A stretch of 64,000 nucleotides of DNA, from contig JAXDKT010000161.1 of NCBI GenBank assembly GCA_034666965.1, positions 5,878-69,877 on the forward strand, read 5' to 3'. Positions 38,953-49,131 of the stretch are shown here, piece by piece. Source of the stretch: Chersky-267 sp034666965. GTDB taxonomy: Bacteria; Chloroflexota; Limnocylindria; Limnocylindrales; CSP1-4. The position numbers and the translations under genes were made by a program. Under the pieces are notes generated by a model, which saw only the letters and a program-made list of their open reading frames with translations, did no database searches and was not told the origin of the DNA. Within the stretch, counting starts at the first letter, position 1. Every line of letters starts with the position of its first letter.

Positions 38953-40098
38953 TCAGCGACCGCCGGCGATCAGCCGGACGCCGGGCCCGACCAGGGTGTG
39001 GCCGCCGAGCACGATCGGGATCGGGCCATCGGCCGCCGCCGCCGTCAGCTCGGCCAGCCACGGATCGGCAACCGCATTCGCCCCGAGCAGGTCGGACGCG
39101 TAGCGCGACTCGGCCGCGGGCCAGCCGGCTTCGTCGCCCCCGAGCCGGTGAGCGAGCAGGACCCGGCTGTCGACGAGGGCCGCATCGCCGAGCTCGGCCA
39201 GGCGCTCGCCCAGGGCGGCCGGGCCGTCCCGATCGAGGAGGGCGCCGAGCACGGACCGGGGCGGCCGGGGCGGCCGGGCGGGGTCGGCCGCGCCGCGGGT
39301 CGGTGGCCCAACGGCCAGCTCCGACGCGGCCCGGAGTCCGCGCTCCTCGACCAGCCCACGCACCCGGCAGCGGGCGTGGCGCTCGAGCCAGCCGAGCGTC
39401 GCCGCCGACGTTCGCCCGGCGATGACCAGCTCACGGCGCGGGTCGGCCATGACCCCACGGACGCCGTCGAGGGCGGCCCGAATACGATTCGTGACGGCAT
39501 CGACCAGGTCGGCCCGGGGCGGCCGAGCGTCGGCTCGACGTGCCCGGCGGGCCCGGTTGGTCGTCGCCCGGTACTCGTCGACCAGGACGACGTCGAGCGG
39601 CGAATCGAGGTCGACCGCGAGCCGCCAGCGAGAACGGAGGTCGGCCACCGCGACCCCGGCGACCTCGGCCAGCCAACGCGGCAGGGCGTTGTCGCCCGGC
39701 AGCTCGGCCGGCACACGATTCAGGGTTGTCCCCGCGGCTGCCGAGACGGCCACGATGTCCGCCGAGAAGCGGTTGTTGGCGAGGGCGACGAGTCCCGGTC
39801 CGGCGGCCGCCGCGACGAACGCGCGCCGGTCTGCGCCGGTGGCCAGGGCCAGTGCCCCAGATCCGAGCAGGACCAGTCCCCGATTCGGCGCGAGACGCGC
39901 CCGGATCGTTGCCAACCTGGCTCCGAAGGGCTGAGCGTCGCGCGATCCGGAGATCCGTGCCGTGGCTGCCCCCGCGGCCAGGAAGCCGGTCACGTGGCCC
40001 TCGGCCACGGCCAGGCGCGCGGCCGCGAGCCGGCGCTCGAGCGGTCCCGAATCCGGACCGGCCAGGCGGTGGAGGATGATGACGTCGACGGTGGCCAC
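38953..40098 (-). CDS. Uncharacterised protein, possibly nucleotidyltransferase-like fold
   Basis: A 381-residue protein I do not recognise with certainty. It is soluble and alanine/arginine-rich. Segments GLVLLGSGALALATGADRRAFV, ALANNRFSADIVAVS and WRLAVDLDSPLDVVLVDEY look like alternating strand/helix units of an alpha/beta fold. The first half vaguely recalls MobA/CofC-type nucleotidyltransferases but lacks a clear N-terminal glycine-rich G-G-x-S-x-R-x-G motif. The C-terminal part ends with IVLGGHTLVGPGVRLIAGG. It begins with GTG at 40098 and is followed six bases later by the MidA-type gene, suggesting a functional link or simple co-transcription. Function unknown. Confidence 0.7.
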   Translation of the reverse strand: MATVDVIILHRLAGPDSGPLERRLAAARLAVAEGHVTGFLAAGAATARISGSRDAQPFGARLATIRARLAPNRGLVLLGSGALALATGADRRAFVAAAAGPGLVALANNRFSADIVAVSAAAGTTLNRVPAELPGDNALPRWLAEVAGVAVADLRSRWRLAVDLDSPLDVVLVDEYRATTNRARRARRADARPPRADLVDAVTNRIRAALDGVRGVMADPRRELVIAGRTSAATLGWLERHARCRVRGLVEERGLRAASELAVGPPTRGAADPARPPRPPRSVLGALLDRDGPAALGERLAELGDAALVDSRVLLAHRLGGDEAGWPAAESRYASDLLGANAVADPWLAELTAAAADGPIPIVLGGHTLVGPGVRLIAGGR

Positions 40099-40151
40099 CG
40101 AGCGAGTCTAGCGACGGCGACCGGCGAGCACGGCGGGAGGGCCGGCCTTCG

Positions 40152-40769
40152 ATGACGAGCGCACGGCGGGCCCGGGCCTATGTCGGCCTGGGATCCAACC
40201 TGGGCGATGCCGCGGCCACGCTCGCCGCCGCGGTCCACGCCCTGGCGGCGCTGCCGGGAGTTCGGGTTCGCGGCGTGTCGCGGCTGTACGCCACCGCGCC
40301 GGTGGGCGTCACCGACCAACCCGAGTTCCGCAACGCGGCGGTCGCCCTCGACGCGCCGTCCGGGCCCGACCCGGCAGTCGGCGCGACCGCGCTGCTGATC
40401 GCCCTCAAGAGCCTCGAAGCGGCCTTCGGACGCAGAGCCCGCGGCCATTGGGGCCCACGCGAGCTCGACCTCGACCTGCTCATCTTCGGGCGGGCCGAGC
40501 TGGCGATCGATCGACCGCCGGGCGGCCGCTCGATCGACGCCCCGACCGACCCGGCCAAGGCCGGCCGACTCCTCGTGGTGCCCCATCCGGAGGCCCGGAC
40601 CCGGCTGTTCGTGCTGGCGCCGCTGGCCGACCTGGCGCCCGGCCTGGTGCCGCCGGGTTGGGGCGAGAGCGTGGCCTCGGCTCGTCGCCGACGGGAGCAG
40701 GCCGAGGGCTCCGCCGCGGCTCGGCCGATCGGCGAATGGAATCCCGCCGCCGGAAGGTGGGCCCCCTAG
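40152..40769 (+). CDS. folK: 2-amino-4-hydroxy-6-hydroxymethyldihydropteridine diphosphokinase
   Basis: A 205-residue HPPK that would transfer pyrophosphate from ATP to 6-hydroxymethyl-dihydropterin in folate synthesis. Motifs: YVGLGSNLGDA, SRLYATAPVGVTDQPEFRNAAV, LEAAFGRRARGHWGPRELDLDLL with the metal-binding aspartates, and VVPHPEARTRLFVLAPLADL. All core motifs are present. A ~25-residue Arg/Ala-rich tail is non-conserved. No folB or folP is adjacent. The stop shares CTAG with the convergent glpX stop. Confidence 0.95.
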   Translation: MTSARRARAYVGLGSNLGDAAATLAAAVHALAALPGVRVRGVSRLYATAPVGVTDQPEFRNAAVALDAPSGPDPAVGATALLIALKSLEAAFGRRARGHWGPRELDLDLLIFGRAELAIDRPPGGRSIDAPTDPAKAGRLLVVPHPEARTRLFVLAPLADLAPGLVPPGWGESVASARRRREQAEGSAAARPIGEWNPAAGRWAP

Positions 40770-41755
40770 AGTCGGACGGCCGGCGGCCGGCTCCGGTCGA
40801 ACATCGCCACGGTATCCACAAAGCGCACCTGCTTCGACTGGTAGCCCATGACCAGCGAGTGCGTCCGTGCCCCGCCACCGAAGAAGCGCAGCCCATGGAG
40901 GAGGTCGCCGCTGGTCACGCCGGTCGCGGCGAAGACCAGGTTCTCGCCGGAGGCCAGGTCCTCGGTCCGGTAGACCCGGCCCTCGTCGTCGTCATTGCCC
41001 ATCTGGCGCGCCCGCTGCCGCTCCTCGTCGTTGCGGAACCGGAAGCGCGCCTGGATCTCGCCGCCGAGGCAGCGCAGCGCCGCCGCCGTGATGACGCCCT
41101 CGGGCGCCCCGCCGATGCCCATCACGGCGTGCACGCCGGTGCCCGAGACGGCGCACGAGATCGCCGCCGACAGGTCGCCGTCCGTGATCAGCTTGATCCG
41201 CGCGCCTGCCGCCCGGACCTCCGCGATCAGCGCCTCATGGCGGGGTCGCTCGAGGATCACCACGGTGATGTCGCCGACGTTGCGGCCAAGCGCCTCGGCG
41301 ATCCGGTGAAGGTTGTCGGTCGGGGTCGACGCGATGTCGACATGGCCGGCCGCGACCGGCCCGACGCACAGCTTCTCGAGATAGGTGTCCGGCGCGTGGA
41401 GCAGCCCGCCCCGCTCGGACGCGGCGAGGACCGTGATCGCGCCGGCCTGGCCGTGGGCGACCAGGTTGGTGCCTTCGAGCGGATCGACCGCGATGTCGAT
41501 CTCCGGGATCGCGCGCCGGTCGTGGTCGGCTTGGCGGCCGACCTGCTCGCCGATGTACAGCATCGGCGCCTTGTCGCGCTCGCCCTCGCCGATGACGATC
41601 GTGCCGGCCATGTCGATCTCGTCCATCGTCCGACGCATCGCCTCGACCGCGGCACGGTCGGCGCCGTGCCCGTCGCCCCGACCCATGTAGCGGGCCGAGG
41701 CGATCGCGGCCGCCTCGGTGACTCGAACCATCTCCAGCGCGAGAAGCTGTTCCAC
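40766..41755 (-). CDS. glpX: Class II fructose-1,6-bisphosphatase
   Basis: A 329-residue GlpX-type enzyme of gluconeogenesis that hydrolyses fructose-1,6-bisphosphate. Diagnostic segments: VTEAAAIASARYMGRGD, TIVIGEGERDKAPMLYIGE, DIAVDPLEGTNLVAHGQAGA (metal binding), KLITDGDLSAAISCAV and GIGGAPEGVITAAALRCLGG. The GTG start follows AGGAGG by six bases, a strong ribosome site. Dual FBPase/SBPase activity is known in the family but cannot be read from sequence. Confidence 0.96.
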   Translation of the reverse strand: MEQLLALEMVRVTEAAAIASARYMGRGDGHGADRAAVEAMRRTMDEIDMAGTIVIGEGERDKAPMLYIGEQVGRQADHDRRAIPEIDIAVDPLEGTNLVAHGQAGAITVLAASERGGLLHAPDTYLEKLCVGPVAAGHVDIASTPTDNLHRIAEALGRNVGDITVVILERPRHEALIAEVRAAGARIKLITDGDLSAAISCAVSGTGVHAVMGIGGAPEGVITAAALRCLGGEIQARFRFRNDEERQRARQMGNDDDEGRVYRTEDLASGENLVFAATGVTSGDLLHGLRFFGGGARTHSLVMGYQSKQVRFVDTVAMFDRSRPPAVRL

Positions 41756-41796
41756 GGGGCCCTCCTGGTCGGCGGCGCTGTCGTTCGAGCTCGGGA

Positions 41797-43344
41797 TCAG
41801 TGGCGAAAGTGACGCTGGCCGGTGAAGACCATGGCCAGGTGGTGGCGGTTGGCGACCTCGATCGCCATCTCGTCGCGGATCGAGCCGCCAGGCTGGATGA
41901 TCGCCGTCACCCCGGCGTTGGCAGCCATGGCGATCCCATCCGGAAAGGGGAAGTAGGCGTCGCTGGCCATGACGCTCATCCGGGCGCGATCGCCGGCGCG
42001 GCGAACGGCGATCTCGACCGAAACCTGGCGGCTCGCCTGACCGGCTCCGATCCCGACCGTGGCGGCGCTCTTGGCCAGCACGATCGCGTTCGAGCGGACG
42101 TGCCGGACGGTCCGCCAGCCGAAGAGCAGATCGGTCAGCTCCTCGAGGGTCGGGCGCCGTTTGGTCACGACCTGGAGCTGGCCGGCCTCGTGCCCCAGCG
42201 CGTCCTGGGTCTCGACCAGCAGTCCGCCACCAACCCGCTTGAAGTCGAGGTTGGCGATTCCGTAGTCGCGCATGCCCTCCGACGGGTCGGCCGGCACGGC
42301 CAGGATCTCGAGGCCGGTCTTGGCCCGCAGGATGCCCAGCGCGGACTCGCTGTATCCCGGCGCCACGACGGCCTCGTAGGAGTTGGCGGCAATCTCCCGG
42401 GCGGTGGCCCCGTCGAGCTCGCGGTTCACCCCGACGATGCCGCCGAAGGCTGCCACCGAGTCCGTCTCGAGGGCCTTGCGATAGGCCTCCACGAGCTCGT
42501 CGTTGGAGGCCATCCCGACCGGATCGGTGTGCTTGACGATGGCCACGGTGGGCGCGGTGAAGTCCTTGGCCATCCGGTAGGCGGCATCAAGATCGAGCAG
42601 GTTGTTGAAGCTGGGCAGCGAGCCCTGGAGCTGCTCGGCATCGGCCAGCGTGCCCGAGCGGTGGGTCGTCTCGCGATAGAACGCCGCCCGCTGATGGGGG
42701 TTCTCGCCGTAACGCAGGTCCTCGACCTTCTCGAGAACCATCGCCAGGCGGCTCGGGAAGGTCGTCCCCGAGACCTGGTTGATGTAGGCCGCGATCTCGG
42801 CGTGATAGGCGGCCACGATCCCGAAGGCCTCGGCGGCGAGCTGCTGGCGGAGCTCAGCCGAGATCGAGCCGAGCTCCTTGAGCTCGCGCACGAGCCGGCC
42901 GTAGTGACGCGGGTCGGCCACCGCCGCAACGCCGGCGTAGTTGCGCGCGGCGGCGCCGAGCAGGGCCGCTCCGCCGACGTCGATCATCTCGATGGCCTCG
43001 TGCAGGGCGACCGATCTCGGGCCGACCTGGGGCGAGAACGGCTTGACGTTGACCACGACGATGTCGATCAGGACGAGGCCGTGCTCGGTCAGCTCCGCGA
43101 GCTGGGCGGGGACGTCCCGGCGGGCGAGGATCCCGGCGTAGACGGCTGGGTGGAAGGTCTTGACCTGGCCGCCGGCGAGGGCCGGCACCGCAGTCAGCTC
43201 GGAGACAGAGCCGACCTGGATCCCGTCCGAGGCGAGGTGCTCGCGGGTTCCGTCGGTGGCGTACATCTCGACATCGAGCGTCGCCAGGTCACGCGCGAGC
43301 GCGGACACGCCGTCGCGGTTCGCGACCGAGAGCAGGGCACGCAC
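41797..43344 (-). CDS. purH: Bifunctional AICAR transformylase/IMP cyclohydrolase
   Basis: A 515-residue PurH catalysing the last two steps of IMP synthesis. The cyclohydrolase domain has VSELTAVPALAGGQVKTFHPAVYAG-type start (FHP where LHP is usual) and the block NVKPFSPQVG. The transformylase domain has LRYGENPHQRAAFY, the catalytic KHTDPVGMA (commonly KHxNPCG, so Asn-Pro-Cys is Asp-Pro-Val here), SDAYFPFPDGIAMAANAGV and the C-terminal FTGQRHFRH. The GTG start has AGGAGGTG eight bases upstream. A divergent promoter region separates it from the membrane-protein gene. Confidence 0.95.
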   Translation of the reverse strand: MRALLSVANRDGVSALARDLATLDVEMYATDGTREHLASDGIQVGSVSELTAVPALAGGQVKTFHPAVYAGILARRDVPAQLAELTEHGLVLIDIVVVNVKPFSPQVGPRSVALHEAIEMIDVGGAALLGAAARNYAGVAAVADPRHYGRLVRELKELGSISAELRQQLAAEAFGIVAAYHAEIAAYINQVSGTTFPSRLAMVLEKVEDLRYGENPHQRAAFYRETTHRSGTLADAEQLQGSLPSFNNLLDLDAAYRMAKDFTAPTVAIVKHTDPVGMASNDELVEAYRKALETDSVAAFGGIVGVNRELDGATAREIAANSYEAVVAPGYSESALGILRAKTGLEILAVPADPSEGMRDYGIANLDFKRVGGGLLVETQDALGHEAGQLQVVTKRRPTLEELTDLLFGWRTVRHVRSNAIVLAKSAATVGIGAGQASRQVSVEIAVRRAGDRARMSVMASDAYFPFPDGIAMAANAGVTAIIQPGGSIRDEMAIEVANRHHLAMVFTGQRHFRH

Positions 43345-43419
43345 CCGAGGTCCACCTCCTGATCCGGTCGACGACGCGCCTCACCTGACGCCCCGGGCCG
43401 AGGGCGCCCGTCATCGGCC

Positions 43420-43448
43420 CGAGTATACCGCCCGTCATGCCATACTCG
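43420..43448. promoter_or_regulatory. Symmetric divergent promoter region between purH and the membrane protein
   Basis: CGAGTAT (43420-43426) and ATACTCG (43442-43448) are exact inverted copies. Read outward they give a TATACT -10 box toward purH (minus, 43427-43422) and a CATACT -10 box toward the plus-strand gene (43441-43446). Confidence 0.45.
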
Positions 43449-43492
43449 GCCTCCCAAAGCGCCCCACGACCCTCTGAATCTGGAGCCCGTCG

Positions 43493-43960
43493 GTGACCAA
43501 GCCGCCCTGGGAATACCTCTTCGAGCAGTTCTCGCGGGTCAAGTTCCCGGACCTGTTTCCGGCGACCTGGATCGCCTCGTTGGCCCTGCTGGTCGTCCTC
43601 GTCGTGCTCTACAACCTACGGACCCGGGCCTTCCGCCGGCACCAGCCCTATCTCGAGATGTGGGAATGGCTGCTGTGGACGGGGCTGATCCTGTTCAGCC
43701 TGCTGCTGGTGTTCAGCCTGTTCGTGTGGGACTTCCTGTTCGTGCTGGTCACGATGATCGGCGGGGCGGCGATTCTCATCTGGATCCGCTTCGTCAGGTT
43801 CCCACCGATCTTCGAGATGTACGAGCGCAAGCTGGCTCGCGAGCGTTACTTCACCCGGACCAAGTTCGCCCATCCGGAGTCGACCATCCGCACCAAGACG
43901 GCGCGGGGTGCCCGGACGGGTCGCCCGGCCAAGTCCACCAAGCGTCGTCGGCGACGCTGA
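43493..43960 (+). CDS. Small membrane protein of unknown function
   Basis: A 155-residue protein with about three hydrophobic segments: WIASLALLVVLVVLYNL, WLLWTGLILFSLLLVFSLFV and FLFVLVTMIGGAAILIWI. A juxtamembrane helix (FPPIFEMYERKLARERYF) and a strongly basic C-terminal tail ending in six arginines, with a lysine-rich lead-in, lie in the presumed cytoplasm. The tail could bind nucleic acid or lipid headgroups. I do not recognise the family. It starts with GTG at 43493 and is followed 20 bases later by a cupin gene on the same strand. Confidence 0.75.
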   Translation: MTKPPWEYLFEQFSRVKFPDLFPATWIASLALLVVLVVLYNLRTRAFRRHQPYLEMWEWLLWTGLILFSLLLVFSLFVWDFLFVLVTMIGGAAILIWIRFVRFPPIFEMYERKLARERYFTRTKFAHPESTIRTKTARGARTGRPAKSTKRRRRR

Positions 43961-43980
43961 TCCCGCGCGAAGTCGCGAGC

Positions 43981-44439
43981 ATGGACATCCGGCGCTTCGG
44001 CTACGGGCACCGGCGGCCGGCCGGTCCGGACGGCACGAGCGGTGTCCAGGCGGCGGTCATCCATTCCGACGCCCGCGCGACCGTGTCGGAGCTAGCGTTC
44101 ACGCGCAAGGCGATCCTCGAGCCCCACTCCAGTCCCAACACGACCTGGTTCCTGGTCATCGAGGGTGGTGGCTTCGTCCTGGTCGGCGACGAGACCGCCC
44201 GGGTATTTGCCGGCCAGGCCGTGCACTGGCCGGCCGGGGTCGTTCATGGTGCGTCGACGGACGTATCCGAGATGCGGGCGATCGTGGTCGAGCTGGCGGG
44301 TCCCGACGACCACGCCTTGCGGGGCGTGCTCGAGGGCGTCGCCCTGCCGCTCCCTGCCGGTCCGGTGGCCAAGGCTGAGGGCGCCCTGGCCGACGACCGG
44401 TCCGTGGTCTACGACCCCGCGCATGGCGAGCCACTCTAG
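43981..44439 (+). CDS. Cupin-domain protein
   Basis: A 152-residue single-domain cupin. The first cupin motif is degenerate: LEPHSSPNTTWFLVIEGGGF gives the H-x-x-x region, with G-x-G-x turns in FVLVGDETARVFAGQAVHWPAGVVHGAS, where HWPAGVVHG carries the second metal motif. Enzyme or regulatory role unknown. The ATG at 43981 starts just before the domain and follows the membrane protein gene by 20 bases. The last ~40 residues are alanine-rich. Confidence 0.8.
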   Translation: MDIRRFGYGHRRPAGPDGTSGVQAAVIHSDARATVSELAFTRKAILEPHSSPNTTWFLVIEGGGFVLVGDETARVFAGQAVHWPAGVVHGASTDVSEMRAIVVELAGPDDHALRGVLEGVALPLPAGPVAKAEGALADDRSVVYDPAHGEPL

Positions 44440-44441
44440 GC

Positions 44442-44463
44442 CCGACCTCACGCGGGCGGTCGG
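44442..44463. terminator. Possible bidirectional hairpin
   Basis: CCGACC (44442-44447) and GGTCGG (44458-44463) form a 6-bp stem with a ten-base loop between the convergent cupin and NUDIX genes. There is no T-run. Confidence 0.3.
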
Positions 44464-44473
44464 CGGGCTCCCG

Positions 44474-45148
44474 TCAGCTCCGCCCGCGTTCCGCCGCCGG
44501 CTCACCGGCGAGCACCGCCCCGAGCTGGCCCAGGATCCTTGCGGTCGCGCCCCAGACCAGCAGCTCGGTGCCATCCGCGGCCCTGACCGGATAGGCCCCG
44601 TAGCGCAGCGGCCAATCGCGGACGGTTCGCTCGACGATCCGGATCGGGGCGTCCGGCAGAAAGCCGGACAGGGGCGCCTCGATGATCCGGGCGACCTCGA
44701 CCGGGGAGGGCTCCAGGACGGGCGGCCGCTCGGCGATCGCCAGGATCGGCACCAGCGCGAAGAGACTGACCGGGATCCACACCTCGTCGAGCCGGCCGAC
44801 GATCGTCAGCCCGGCCGCCACAGGGTCGAGGCCCACCTCCTCGGTCGCCTCGCGCAGGGCGGTGGCGACGATGTCCGCGTCACCGGGCTCGACCTTGCCG
44901 CCGGGAAAGCTGACCTCGCCCGAGTGGAGCCCGTCATAGGTCGGGCGTTCGGTCAGGATCACCCGGGCGGACCCGTCGGCGCCGGGCACGATCAGGACGA
45001 GGACGGCCGCCGGTCGGTCGGTGGCCGGCACCCGCGCGGCGAAGGAGCGGGCCCGGCCGTCGGTCAGCAGCGGGGTCAGCTCGGACGGACCGCCGGGCAG
45101 CGGGTCGGGCAACGAGCCCAGCCGCTCGCGCGCCGTCTCGATCCGCAT
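44474..45148 (-). CDS. NUDIX hydrolase, CoA-pyrophosphatase-like
   Basis: A 224-residue NUDIX enzyme. The box is complete: GGKVEPGDADIVATALREAT followed directly by EEVGLD, with the Glu ligands in place. The preceding RPTYDGLHSGEVSFPGG block resembles the CoA pyrophosphatase (NudL/YeaB) subfamily signature, so CoA or another nucleoside diphosphate derivative is the likely substrate. It follows clpB by ~38 bases on the same strand, so co-transcription as part of a stress block is possible. Confidence 0.88.
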   Translation of the reverse strand: MRIETARERLGSLPDPLPGGPSELTPLLTDGRARSFAARVPATDRPAAVLVLIVPGADGSARVILTERPTYDGLHSGEVSFPGGKVEPGDADIVATALREATEEVGLDPVAAGLTIVGRLDEVWIPVSLFALVPILAIAERPPVLEPSPVEVARIIEAPLSGFLPDAPIRIVERTVRDWPLRYGAYPVRAADGTELLVWGATARILGQLGAVLAGEPAAERGRS

Positions 45149-45186
45149 CGCTGGCGGTCGGAAGGTCGAGCGGACCCGCGGGCGGG

Positions 45187-47940
<2,754 letters not shown>

Positions 47941-47987
47941 GGCGTGCCTCGGGATGCGTCGACGGAGTGCCTAGCCGATGGTAGACC

Positions 47988-48008
47988 CCTGACAATATTG
48001 TTGGTAGG
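47988..48008. promoter_or_regulatory. Degenerate HAIR-like site upstream of clpB
   Basis: CCTGACA-N7-TGGTAGG has the 7-7-7 layout of the HspR inverted repeat; five of seven arm positions pair. Its centre contains the perfect palindrome ACAATATTGT (47992-48001). It lies ~48 bases ahead of the clpB start. Confidence 0.45.
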
Positions 48009-48023
48009 TGGGCTGAGCCCGGG

Positions 48024-49121
48024 TCAATCGAGGCCCTGGCGCGGATCGGGCTGATCCACCAGCTCCACCAGTCGCTGGGCCGCCGCGCGGGCCTCCTTGG
48101 ACAGGTTTGTGGGCAGGATCACCTTGACCCTGACCAGCAGGTCGCCGGTCGCGGGCTCGCCCGGCTTGGGCTTGAGCCGGGGCATGCCCTGGCCCTTGAG
48201 CCGGAAGGTCCGGCCGGGCTGGGTGCCCTCCGGGATCTTCAGACGCACCCGGCCCTTGAGGGTCTTGACCGTCACCTCGGCGCCGAGGAGCGCCTCGCCC
48301 AGGGTGATCGGCACCTCGCGAGTGAGGTCGGCCCCGATCCGGGTGTAGACCGGATGGGGTTTGACCCGGATCACCAGGTACAGGTCGGCCGGGTGGTCCG
48401 GATCGCCACCGCCCCGGCCCTTCAGCCGGATGCGGCTGCCCGTCTCGACTCCCCGCGGGACCGTCACCTCGAGACGCTTGCCGTCGACGGAGATCAGCCG
48501 CTTGGTGCCGTGAAAGGCCTCCTCGAGGGTGACCTCGACCTCGGCCTCGACACTCGGGGTCCGGGCCGGGCTCCGAGTCTGCCTCCGCCCGCCCGGGCTC
48601 GAGCCGAACCCGTCGGCCGTCCCGGTCGTCCCGCCCAGGCCCATGCCCGCCAGGATGTCGTCGAACGACGCCCCGCCCGCGGCCGTCCGCGATCCTCGCC
48701 CTCCGGTCCGCGGGCGAGTCCCGGTCGCGGCGCCCTCGAAGAACGTCCGGAAGAAGTCGCTGAACTCGCCGGAGTCGGCACTGGTCCGGTACTCGTAGCG
48801 GACGTTGCCGCCGTCCGACCTGCCGAAGCCGGCATAGGGGCTGTCCGGCCCGAACGGGTCGGCCCCGGCCGCGCCGCCGCTGGCCTGGTAGGCCTCCCAG
48901 TTGGCCCCGAGCTCGTCGTAGAGCTTGCGCTTCTCAGGATCGGACAGGACCGCGTTGGCCTCGTTGATCTCCTTGAACCGGCGCTCGGCCGAGGCGTCGC
49001 CCGGCTTCAGGTCGGGGTGGTGCTGCCGGGCGAGCTTCCGGAAGGCTCGCTTGACGTCGGCTTGGGACGCTCCCCGGTCGACGCCCAGGACCTTGTAGTA
49101 GTCGCGGTAGTCAACCGCCAC
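48024..49121 (-). CDS. dnaJ: DnaJ/CbpA-type co-chaperone without zinc finger
   Basis: A 365-residue J-domain protein. The N-terminal J domain has DYYKVLGVDRGASQADVKRA and the HPD motif in ARQHHPDLKPGD. A G/A/T/R-rich middle region of ~110 residues follows, then two C-terminal beta-sandwich domains (VEAEVEVTLEEAFHG; GRVRLKIPEGTQPGRTFRL). The CXXCXGXG zinc-finger repeats of DnaJ are absent, so it is the CbpA (type II) form. It is 10 bases after lon and should be in the hspR-lon-dnaJ transcript. It would hand substrates to DnaK, which is encoded outside the window. Confidence 0.93.
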   Translation of the reverse strand: MAVDYRDYYKVLGVDRGASQADVKRAFRKLARQHHPDLKPGDASAERRFKEINEANAVLSDPEKRKLYDELGANWEAYQASGGAAGADPFGPDSPYAGFGRSDGGNVRYEYRTSADSGEFSDFFRTFFEGAATGTRPRTGGRGSRTAAGGASFDDILAGMGLGGTTGTADGFGSSPGGRRQTRSPARTPSVEAEVEVTLEEAFHGTKRLISVDGKRLEVTVPRGVETGSRIRLKGRGGGDPDHPADLYLVIRVKPHPVYTRIGADLTREVPITLGEALLGAEVTVKTLKGRVRLKIPEGTQPGRTFRLKGQGMPRLKPKPGEPATGDLLVRVKVILPTNLSKEARAAAQRLVELVDQPDPRQGLD

Positions 49122-49131
49122 CGCGACCTCG

